Shown here in pieces: positions 50,706-61,140 of a stretch of DNA of 64,000 bases. The first letter of the stretch is position 1. The number at the start of each line of letters is the position of its first letter. The notes beneath the pieces are model-generated. The model was not told the origin of the DNA, did no database searches, and was given only the letters and a program-made list of their open reading frames with translations. The DNA is from Welwitschia mirabilis (Eukaryota; Gnetophyta; Gnetopsida; Welwitschiales), in NCBI GenBank assembly GCA_051453625.1, contig JBOZIK010000001.1:251601082-251665081 (forward strand), written 5' to 3'. The position numbers were made by a program, and so were the translations under genes.

Positions 50706-51601
50706 CAGTTTTGAAAAACACTAAAATGATGATGAAATGACAAGAATCACAGTTTTTTTTTTTTAATTAAACTGCATAAACTTTTGAGAACTGTTGTCCC
50801 ATCTCCTTTCTTTTCCCAATATGTGGTTTAGAGATTTCATCAGATTTCATGCCTAGACTAATGGCAGCTCTATGTTTACATTGCTTTGCTTTTATTTTTT
50901 AATGAATACGCTCCTTCAAAATTTGATAAGTGGGGTAGAGGATTTGATTTTAAAATTGCTTTTCCTTCACCGTTCCTTCTTGTATTTTTCTAGAAAACTT
51001 CTTAATGCAATGGCTAATCTAACAATATGCTTTTAAAGTTTGATTCTTTATTTTATAGATCCAAGTCTTTTGAAGTTTGATTAGATAAAGCTTGTGTTTC
51101 TAGTTTTAAAGAGGTTTCTTTACTTAAAGGATTGTTTAGGCTAAGGAGACTATTTTTATCTTCTTTAGATTGCCCTATACATTCTTTTGAAGATACGAAA
51201 TTTAGGGTTTGAAATAGACTAACATAATTTTTCAAATATTTGTGTTCTTATTAGAGAAATTAGGATTCTCAATTTGAAGAAATGGCAGTTCTTAATTTGA
51301 AGAAGGAAATTGTCAATTTACATTTGTATTCTTCAGTCTGTAATGGAAAACATGAGAATGAGCAGGTTTTTTCAATATTCTTAACATAAGAATTAAGATT
51401 AGAGAAGTTCTCATGTATCTCTATAATTATTTTTTGACCCTTTTTTTATTAGTTTCTTAAATTGTTAAGAGAATCAAATTCTGGAACATCTTCATTATTT
51501 TTCTGCCTTATATGATGGGGGAGAAGCAAAGAAAAAGCAAGAGAGGGTAGTACATTGGCAGAGCTAGGAAGTGGAAGACAAGAAAGACGAGCTCTACAAA
51601 A
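50706..51601. other. Region upstream of GH9 fragment
   Basis: No named gene. On the minus strand two short open stretches look more protein-like than their surroundings: 51053-51235 (Ser/Lys rich) and about 50760-50890 (contains GMKSDEISKPHIGKRKEMGQ). Neither was recognised; they might be another captured fragment. Confidence 0.3.
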
Positions 51602-54522
51602 ATGTCTATGACTATAGTTCTTCTTCATTTTGACTTATTTGAGATGTTTCCTATAACGACAGAAGAATATAGGTCTTTTCATTAAAATTTTATTACTTGA
51701 AAATACCATCATGATTATAGAGACACATTGGCCAAGTGCATTCTCTTCTTTTAAGGCTAGAGATTAGACAAGATTCTTGCAAATCAATAGTTGAAATGGA
51801 GAAGCGATTTTTCTTTGAGAAGTAGTTTTTCTAGAAATGTCTGTATATTTAATGTTGGACCAACTGATGCATCTTTGTTTTGGAGAATTTTGGGCTTTAT
51901 TTTTGTTTTAAGATGTTTTGGTATATATTAGTTTTAGGCATTTAAATTTTCTTATTATTTATTTGAATTTAGTTATTACTTTTATGGGTATTAAAAGAAA
52001 TCTGTTTTATGTAGATGGACTTATTGAAAGGATACTATAATGTAGGAGACAATGTGAAGTTTAGATTTATAATGGATTTTAGTAGTATAATGTTAGCATG
52101 GAGTATAATTGAATTTATTAAGGTGATAGGCCCTGAGCTGAAGAATGTAAAAATGGCTCTTAGATAGGAAACTAATTATTTTTTCAAAGTGATTACACAT
52201 CCTGATACCATTTATATTTAGGTCTCATGAAATTATCTTCCTTATAAGTTTTAGCCATAATCCTTTGAATCTTGCTTAACCTTTCTATTACTGCAAGCTA
52301 CACATTTTTCTAAAGTTTCTTGTTTATTAATTTGGGTTAGTAAGTTTTGTTTTTTCCTTGTTAAATATCATGCTATGTCTATTTATTATTTGAATAATTT
52401 ATAAATTTGGTTAATATTTCATTTTATTCTAAGGTTTCCATCATTTTAAATGTGATCTATGATTTTGAGCTTTGTTTGGTTTTTCCTATTTCAATTATTC
52501 TTTTTTTGGAGAATGGATTTGTTATTTCAAATTATTATAGTTCATGTTTTAGTAGGTTGTAGACCAAATTTTCAAGCAAAGCTAATTGGGTCTTCCTTTG
52601 AGGTTATCAATGATATTCTATACTAGTTCGTAATTTTGTTCAAAAATGGCTAAAATATTTATAGGTGGCAAATGCCATAGTAGACCATAATTGCTGGGAA
52701 CGACCAGAAGACATAGATACACCTAGATCAATTTACCATCTTAACAAATAGAATCTACTCATAGATGTTGTTGCAAAAATAGCCATAGCATTGGTAGCTA
52801 TCTCCATAGTATTTTGGGACTTTAATCTTCACTATTCTCATTTGCTTTTCAAATCTGTAATCAGAGTATGCTAATTGGTAGAGATATTTTAACCAATTCT
52901 TGTTTCTTTGCCAAAGTAAAAAGATTGAATCCATTAATTAGGATTTGCATTATAGGTGTTTAAATTTGCAGACAATTATAGAGGAGTCTATAATGATAAC
53001 TATATACTAAGAGGAGGAGTCTGTTCATTCTACTATGACTTTGATGAATATTAGGTAATTGGGGGTCTCAAAATTCTTAGATGGTTTTAAGATACTACTT
53101 ATTATATCTATAAAATTCTTAGGCTAGTTTATTTATTATGTTTTTTAATGTAGGATGAGCTTCTATGGGATTCTGCTTGATTGCATAAGGACTTCATGAA
53201 ACATTCATTTATTGCTTACATTCAAAATAATGGCAAAATTATTAGAGAATATGAAATCATCAATGTATTTGAATGGGATAACAAGCATGCAAGAATCAAT
53301 GTCCTAGTATCTAAGGTTAGCTAACTACAACATCCCATTACATCATAATAAATGCAAGGAATACTCTCTTTTTTTGATTTATCATCATCATAATCCATTC
53401 TTTGTTTCATATACTTTCACTAATTTTATAGGTTCCCTTAGTGTGATATTTAAAGGTATTATTTTTTAGAGGAATCTTAATGATAGAGTAGTGCTCTCAT
53501 AACTATGGTTATGAGTTCAATTCTTGAAAGTCTTCCAAAATAAAAAGTGTTTAAAATCTCATCAAAACTTAAAATTTAAGCTTAGTTCATGATATCACAA
53601 TAGAAAATAAGAATTTTTTTCTCTTTCAAAATAATTATCAATCCTCCAATATTTGTCTTCATTTCAGAATATTTGGGCTTCCATGTTAAAAATTATGATC
53701 CCAAAGTCTTGACATATTCAATTACCCCATGTTTGCATAAACATATAACAATAAATATTTACTTGTTTTGTTACTCTAATATGACTTACCTATCACATAC
53801 AAATACATGCACTCCCACATAGGCACACATATATTTATGGACATTAAGTAGCATGTATAATGCCATTTAGAGTTCATTGATTTATATTATTCTCAATGTT
53901 GCAATACTCCTAACAAGTCTTTAAGTATTCTCTGAGTTGTGAGTCTCTAAACATTATCGAGTTAGTTTCCTCAAAACTTACTAAGTTCAAGTCTACTTGA
54001 AAAACCTGCAAGTCCATATAAAAATCGCAATTCTATGAGTGTATGTAAGTCTTGCTGAGTTTTACCAAGTCTATGTGGGTCAAGGAGGTGGGAAAATCAG
54101 CTCAAAAAAATACTTTTACTAACTTAGGCTTATTTCATAATGCTTGATATCTATAATCTTATACACTGTGTAGATCTAAAGTAACTTATTCACTACATCC
54201 ATACATTCATTTATAAGCTAGTAGGAATTTGAACTCTCATGTCTAGGGGTGAAGCCATAATTCATATCAATACACTAAACTTCATCCTATGTGATTCTAA
54301 ATTTGTTTATATTTCTTTCTAATTAACTACTAAACCATTTTAAATTTTATTGTAACAGCCAGTCACATTAGGTCTTAACCTAATCTTAATTTCTCTTTAC
54401 TATGCAGGAGTTATTAATGGGAAAGGTTTTCAATCTTGAAAGTTATGATGGTTTTACAAATGACTTCATTTTCTCTCTCATTCTCGAGACTTCTAGCTAT
54501 CCACATGTTCCATACACCTTAC
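51602..54522 (+). pseudogene. Glycoside hydrolase family 9 endo-1,4-beta-glucanase fragment, six exons
   Basis: Plant GH9 enzymes are secreted or membrane-bound cellulases acting on beta-1,4-glucans of the wall. Exons: 51602-51831, 52015-52221, 52665-52865, 52956-53054, 53154-53315, 54408-54522; each intron starts GT and ends AG. Translations fit the family in order: DYRDTLAKCILFF; YYNVGDNVKF and MLAWSIIEF; DHNCWERPEDIDTPRS; YSHLLFKSVIR; VFKFADNYRG; DELLWDSA and EWDNKHA; ELLMGK. The start Met at 51602 is in frame with a hydrophobic leader. About 338 codons remain against roughly 490 or more usual. The Y-D-A-G-D motif is YNVGD (first Asp lost). The C-terminal exons with the catalytic His and Glu are missing. 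Stops include two CAG-to-TAG changes exactly before splice donors and two Trp-to-stop changes. The gene ends abruptly about 750 bp before EHD exons. Confidence 0.85.
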
Positions 54523-55279
54523 GTAAGCAATAATTAGGAAAATGATTGAAGAAAAATATATAATGTATTTAATTTTCATAGTATTAAATGGTAATGTCAA
54601 AAACAACATGAAAACGTACCTAGACATGTGTACTACAATGTAGGAGGAGTGATATACTAGGGAGGGGGGCTGATATACAAGGTAGGGGGACTGCACTACA
54701 AACTTACCATGTTTAGTTGACATTAAGTTTAGTTTTTTAATAACACTCTTTAGGAGTCAACAATAAAGGATCTAGAATTTCTTGTATTTAATTTTTTCTG
54801 GTTGTGTTGCTAAAAATCATGTTGTAAATACTCTCATGAATTCGAACATCTCTTTTACTAAGATGTTTTAATTATTGTTTAAAGCTATATTAGTTTTATT
54901 GAAGATGCTAAACTCTTATGGTTTTGAACATGCCTTCATCACCTACTAAGTAATGTCTAGGTAAAGATGTCATGAAATTTAGACTATCAAAAGTCAGGAA
55001 TTATTTGTAAAAATCCCTAAGATAGTCCTAAATTTTGAAAATAAAATTAGGAGTATGAATCTTTGTAACTCTCACAACATTAAGAATGAAAGAAATTTTA
55101 TAGTTCCTACTTAGTTATAGATAATTTGCTATATTTCAAGGAGAATTGGATCCTAAATGAAAATAGATTATATCATAGATAAGACACTACTACAAGATAT
55201 CCATGAATCAATTTTCTAATAGGGATTAAATTAAAAATCTAATGATCTATTTTAATTTTCTATCTATTTGTTTCTATAG
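54523..55279. other. Junction between GH9 and EHD fragments
   Basis: No further GH9 exon and no earlier EHD exon was recognised. The minus frame 54493-54723 is unmatched. A second ACTACTACAAGATAT word occurs at 55188, similar to the CACTA terminus at 50478. Confidence 0.4.
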
Positions 55280-55722
55280 ATAAATAGATTTGTGAAATGT
55301 GCTTGTGAAGCAAAGATCCATGCATATATTATTAGCCACCTTAGAAAAGAAATGCCAACAATGATGGAAAAGTATAAAGTCTAGTAATAGCTTATACATA
55401 ATTTGAAAGAGGAATTTATAGAGGTCCAAATCCCTTTGATTCTATTTCTAGTAATATGTAAAATTTTTTGTAGTTTTGATAATGGGTAATGTTGAATTCT
55501 TATGGGATATTCAATAATGACAAGGTCTTATTAGAGGTACAAAAGAAATGTAATTTGATAAGAGGTGATTTTCCTAATCTACACAAGTACACATAAGTTC
55601 TTGATGTACATCAGAGAAATAAATTTAAAACACTAAAGCCAAAGCTAGTCCAAGCCATAGATGATAGTCTTGGCTATGACATTTTAGAGGTATTACAAAA
55701 GTATAGGAATCCTTATGATTAA
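55280..55722 (+). pseudogene. EHD (Eps15-homology-domain) protein C-terminal fragment, last two exons
   Basis: EHD proteins are dynamin-like ATPases of endosome recycling. Exon 55280-55423, after a TTTCTATAG acceptor, reads INRFVKCACEAKIHAYIISH, then LRKEMPTMMEK; exon 55535-55722 reads VQKKCNLIRGDFPN, then KFKTLKPKLVQAIDDSLGYD, and ends RNPYD plus TAA, the natural C-terminus of the plant proteins. The intron has GT at 55424 and AG at 55533-55534. The N-terminal EH domains and the GTPase-like domain are absent. Internal stops occur after MMEKYKV and after HKYT. It is on the same strand as the GH9 fragment. Confidence 0.8.
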
Positions 55723-57542
55723 TAACAGATGATGCAAGTTTGCTTTTACAAAATGGTTGATCACTTCTTATGTCTAAGATGGTAAGGTTCCTAGATAGAA
55801 ATATGATTAAAGCAAAGTAAATAAATTCTTGTGTTTTCCATAGAAAATTGAATTGCTTCAGCAGTGTGAAACATTAATGCATAGCTCTAGTACTCGGAGT
55901 TAAGAACTAATCATCAATTTCTATGTTGATAAATTGGTTAATAGCATTTAATAGAATTCTATGTATTTTGCATAGGGTTTATGTACATTTCTTTAGATTT
56001 TTTAACTATCTAATAGATCTAGCAAGAATACTACTAGTACTATAGCTTTGTACCTTTGGATCCCACCTCTTCCAAAAACTAGGAGTTATTGGTTTACCAT
56101 CCATTATTCATTCCATGGATTTTTTCTATTACAGATTTTCAATTAACAGAAGTAAACATGAAAAATTTTCTTTTCTCTTACTCTTACGTAATGATAATTA
56201 ATATAGTAAGGATCTCTACCATTTCTGATCCAACAACAAAAATAACCCATAGCAATTTTCTATAAAATAGGGCTAGTAGTCCTTTTGCATACCTTCTTAT
56301 TCAAGTGTCATTCCTTCTTAATAACAGCCATCTTAGTAACTTAAGAATCTTGTAGTGAATCATATGAAAATTCTTAATACTATTTTGAAGGAAGAAGGGT
56401 CAAGTTGGCACAAATATGGAATTCAACATGGAGTCATAGTAATATGCATGGAAGGCATTTTATCACATTAAAGCATCATGCCTTTTCTTAACTAATAATT
56501 CTACATGTTATTATCCATTACAATGTCAAAAGATATTTGAATCTCTCCTTCATCTAGAAGGATCATTTAAATGCATGTCCCTTATTATCAAGTGGTTGAA
56601 TTAGATGGTGTTAATGAGGTATCGATAAGAGTATTAATTTCTATTGTTGTATTTCTAAACCATTTCTATCTGGTCAAAGTCAAGGCTTTACCTAATCATA
56701 TTGAAGCAACACTTATAGTGCTTATCTCAATCAGTCATCCCTACTCTCAGACACTATCTTCTCTTATGGGATAATTCTTTTAGCCAAAAAATAATATACA
56801 AGTTCTTGCATCCACAAGGAAGATTCACTTGTACAATAGGAAACATTTAAGAAGGCATTACTAAAAACCTCTTTGTTCTTTTAAGGATTAACATTCTATG
56901 CATCATAATGGGATTTATTATCTAGAATTTCTATTTAAAAAGAGAGTTGTTAGAACTGTGGGTGAAGCACTTTCGTTTATCTGAGGAATCCTCACTATAT
57001 AAGAATTAATATGTTGGAGTTGTGGGTAATATTCAAAAGCCTAAAGTAATCGACTACAGTTAAAGGCACTATAATTTAAATTCAGAAAATGTGAATGTGA
57101 AAGTGATAGAGCGAGAATTAACTAGCTACATTGTAAGTGTTTTTCTTTGTCTTCTATATTAAGATTATCTATTCTATTTCTTATTTTTTGGTGTTTTTAT
57201 ATGTTTTATTATTTGCAACTATGTCCTTCATTTTTGGCAACTATAGTATTTGTTTCACAACTATGATGCCTACCTTTCAACAATAACTTTAAGATAATAA
57301 GATGCTCATAATTAATATTTTTGCATGATAGACTTTCAGCTTAAGTATCTTTCTAGTTTTGTTTTATAATTTTTGTGGTTTAGTTTCCTGCTCTTAGTTT
57401 TCTTTTAATTTACAGTGTTTAGAAAGCACTGTATTATGGTTTTTCTTTTGACAAACCCTAGACAAAGAAGAAGTTAAGAGTTTATTACAAGTAGAAGAAA
57501 ACAAGAGGATAACACAAGCAAAGGAGGATAATAACTCATCTT
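55723..57542. other. Unassigned DNA between EHD and GDH fragments
   Basis: No gene was named. Plus frame 56571-56774 (67 codons) is the most protein-like piece but matches no family I recognise. AATCTTGTAGTG at 56346-56357 resembles a reversed CACTA terminus (CACTACAAGA) but has no subterminal repeats next to it. Confidence 0.35.
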
Positions 57543-57642
57543 NNNNNNNNNNNNNNNNNNNNNNNNNNNNNNNNNNNNNNNNNNNNNNNNNNNNNNNNNN
57601 NNNNNNNNNNNNNNNNNNNNNNNNNNNNNNNNNNNNNNNNNN
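57543..57642. other. Assembly gap (100 N)
   Basis: Exactly 100 N, the conventional length for a gap of unknown size. Confidence 0.99.
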
Positions 57643-57918
57643 TTGCAAGTATATTGAAACCACCCCACCTCCACCCCCAAAAAAAAAAAGAAAATTAATC
57701 AAAAAAAAGATGAAACACATCTACTAGAATGTATCCTCAATCATATTTTGAGGTATTTGTTAACATCTATAGAATTTTAGAGCTTTTAGAGACTAATATG
57801 AGTAGTAGAGGAATTAGTATAGATGGATCAGTTTTAATAACTAATTTTATAATTCTTCTAAAAAGAAATAAAGTTTTTCATCAAAATTTTATCAAACAGA
57901 AACTAAGGCTAATTTAAT

Positions 57919-58414
57919 GGAAAAGTTGCAAATAGTAATGTTTTAAGGGATATTAAGAATAGAAATGGAATCAACATACCTACTTTAATCACTCATACAA
58001 AGTTAAAGAAGGCCATTAGGGGATTTAAAGAAGCAGATGAAATTAATGCAAGCACTATTCTTTTTGAAGAATGTGATGTCCTTATTCCTATAGATCTAGG
58101 TGGGGTCATCAATAAAGTGAGATAATTCTATGCTTACTTAAGCATTGGAGATGCAATATAAAGCATATAGTTACAAATCAAATAGCCATGATGATAAGTG
58201 ATTTATTCATAGAGAGAATGCCAATGAAATAAAAAGAAAGTTTGTAATAGAGGCAGCAAATGATCTAAATGATCCTACAGCTCATGAGGTGAGTTTAAAT
58301 CAGCCACTATAGATGTTGTTATAAATTGCAAAAAGAATTGAACAAAATAATGCATGCTTTGCATTTTAGATTCTTCCTAAAAAGGACCTTGTTTTCTTTA
58401 GCAAATATTAGTTT
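57919..58414 (+). pseudogene. Glutamate dehydrogenase fragment, three exons
   Basis: Plant GDH (NAD-dependent, mitochondrial) interconverts glutamate and 2-oxoglutarate. Exon 57919-58116 reads KVANSNVLRDIKNRNGINIP, then IRGFKEADEINASTILFEEC and DVLIPIDLGGVINK; exon 58213-58288 reads ENANEIKRKFVIEAANDLND, then PTAHE, followed by a GTGAGT donor; exon 58370-58414 reads ILPKKDLVFFSKY and a stop codon before a GTAAGT donor, matching I-L-S-K-K-G-V-V-I-L-P-D-I-Y. This is the NAD-binding domain part. The dinucleotide-fold entry, the N-terminal substrate domain and the last exons are missing. The first exon is open throughout. Same strand as the GH9 and EHD fragments. Confidence 0.85.
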
Positions 58415-60548
58415 GTAAGTTTTTAAAGTTCTGAAATATTTTAAGCCAAGAATATTATATAACTTTGAAGGCCCTTAAGATGGATGAGTTTAACATTTGT
58501 GGAATTTTGCAATTGTGGATAAGATCTTTTTACCTGAAAGCTCTGATAATTTAAGTACATTAATGAACATTTTAATGCATAACTCATTGACAATAGTTTA
58601 TGATTTCATTCTTCAAGATTTTATCAATGTAACTTTTTGTATTATCTTTTATACAAAGTGGTATTTTTGAATATCTAATTAATGATTTTGGTTTTCTTTT
58701 AGCTCCATTATTTAATTTCATTCTTTTTATTTTGATAACATAAAATGTTTAAGTTTGATTTTAGTCTATTATGAAGTTAGTAATAGTTAAAGTGTAGAGT
58801 GAGTTTGTATCTCTGAATGGTAATATTATTGGTATTATTATTTCATCATGGACATCTATAAGAAGTATTACTATTTCATCATGGACATCTATAAGATGAT
58901 CTTATTAAGAAAGACTTAATAATATTGATTGCTATAGATGGGTAATTTTTCTATTATTTTCTCCATTTTATAAACCATTTTATGTAGTTGTAGATTAAAT
59001 GATACTTAGTAATAAGCTAATCAATTTTTATAATTATCTAGGTTTTCTTTTTTTATTGAAGTTTTTTGAGATCTATAGCTTTGTTATTAGTTTTTCTATT
59101 CATTTCTTGGAATTGAGCATGTGATTATATTCATATATTTGAATTTATTGGACTTTAAGATAGATTTTTTTCATTAAACAGAGAAAGTAAAGGATAAAAC
59201 TCCTTGAACACTTACGCTAGATGTTGGACATGCCTTCTATCTTATTATTCTATCTTAAGTATTATGTTTTATCAATTAAACCTCTTCTAGACTTTCAATT
59301 AAACATCTTCAATAACTATAATCATTTAAATTATTTAGATGATAGCATAGTTACACAAAATCAATTCTAATATGCAAGCAAGGAAAATACTTTTAACCAA
59401 TAACACTATAAGAAGAAACAAAAGCAGAGTCCATCAGTCATAATAAATTCCTATAATGTTACATGTAGAATTTACTACCTAAATTAAAAACTAGTATAGA
59501 ATTTGAAGAATGGATGTATAAGAAAAAAGGAAATAAATCACACTTATCATAGTGATACTTATTCAAATTATCTAGTAATTTAAGTGCTATGAATCATCTA
59601 AGAGCATTTTATAGTGATTAGATACTACCTTCTATCTTCATAGTAAGGTTCATCATCTTTTCATATCTTTGAGAAACATGTTGGCACTTCAAACACTTGA
59701 TCTGCAATTTGAACTAGAATTAATAATCTATCTATATACAAGCATTATTTTCTAATTATTAAATGAATATATAATGCAATAAATCTTTTTTCTAGATAAC
59801 TTCGTATATCTTTGATACAAAGAAATATACTATTATGTAAGAAAATAAATTATTACTCTTAATAGCAGATAAGCATAAAATGTTTATTATACAAATGTTG
59901 TTTCCATATGAAAGGGTTAATCACCCTTTATTTACCAACTTTAAAAGACATAGTGATTACATTGTATTAATAGCAAATCTGAGAAGAAAATCTAGAATCA
60001 TTAGAATAGATATAGGAATTTGCAACAAGAAAATAAAACCATTGTATTTAAATACATTACTAAAAAAATAGAAAATGATAATAAATTTCTTATAATTAAT
60101 TGAATTAAAGAGAGAAAAATTAAAACTTTATAGCTTTAAGTCTAAACATATTTTACAAATAAATAGAATATTCATCTTCAAAACTTATGGGCATCTTCTT
60201 CCCTATCAAAACCAAAGTGATGGCTAATATTCTCTATTTTTAATAATATCCTAATAGGTGATATTGAGTCTCTTTCTTCATACATCCTTGAAATTCATGC
60301 TTTAGGTCACACATAAAACACTAGCTAGCATGTAGAAACATGAAGGATCCAATAAAAAGTAAAAATAAGAAAAACAAAGCAAGTTTATACTCCATGAAAG
60401 CCTTTAATATGTTTTTTAAGAGTAAGTTACATTAGAAGATAGTGTACCTCCATATAGACAATAGAAGGAAAAAATAAAATAACATCCCACATATAAAGAA
60501 TAAGTGTATTCACACTTATAGTCTATCCATTAGATAACTAGGCACTTA
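58415..60548. other. AT-rich DNA without identifiable genes
   Basis: No GDH exon was recognised after 58414. A 24 bp word TATTTCATCATGGACATCTA... is repeated at 58839 and 58872 (33 bp period). Frame 59880-60071 is short and unmatched. Confidence 0.45.
58839..58895. repeat. 33 bp period tandem repeat
   Basis: TATTTCATCATGGACATCTA followed by TAAG occurs at 58839-58862 and 58872-58895 without differences, so this is a recent duplication. Confidence 0.9.
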
Positions 60549-60985
60549 AAGTTTCCCTTTAAATCAACAACCAACATTTATGTAATAGATTTTAGTAATT
60601 GCTAGATTTCATTAATTTTCAATGCAACATTGATAAAGAAGATTTTTAAAAGCAACTTTTAAAGTGAAACATTGAGTTATTAACACCTACAAGTTACATA
60701 AAACAATAATAAAGAACTGATATATATGTGCTAGGAACTGACATGCATGTGCTTTTTTCTTTTCTCTTTTATTTGTGTCTATGATAATCTAGATTTTTAT
60801 AGATGTTCATTAATGCTGGTAAAAATTTTTCTTCAAATCAAGAACTAACATTTATGTTTTAAATTTCTATAATTACTAGATTTCATTAATTTTGAATGCA
60901 ACATTGGCAAATAATATTTTTAAAATCAACATTTAAAGTGGGACATTAGATTCATTGACACGTACAAGTTACATTTGTGAAGAAA
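60549..60985. repeat. Direct repeat of about 158 bp, two copies
   Basis: 60549-60705 and 60826-60985 align along their lengths (TAGATTTCATTAATTTT, AATGCAACATTG, AAAGTG, ACAAGTTACAT), about 278 bp apart. The copies differ at many sites. They lie downstream, in transposase sense, of a CACTA-type gene, so they may be subterminal repeats or an older duplication. Confidence 0.8.
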
Positions 60986-61140
60986 ATAAGTGCATATATG
61001 GTAAAAAAGATCAATCTTCATTTTGAATGATTACCTAAAGCATAAGTATTACATGGCTTTAATATTTTAAAAATTCTCAACAAAGAGTACGCTATCATAT
61101 AAAATAACTTAAACCATTATTTACATAAGGTAATATATGT

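Noticed and set aside
56346-56357. AATCTTGTAGTG as right terminus of the CACTA element
   Set aside because: The 9-10 base match is good, but there are no subterminal repeats beside it, the flanking three bases (ATA on the left, AAT here) do not match, and it would exclude the GDH fragment and the transposase gene.
57729-57917. 62-codon frame just before the GDH exon
   Set aside because: It is in a different frame from GDH and does not match the preceding GDH region.
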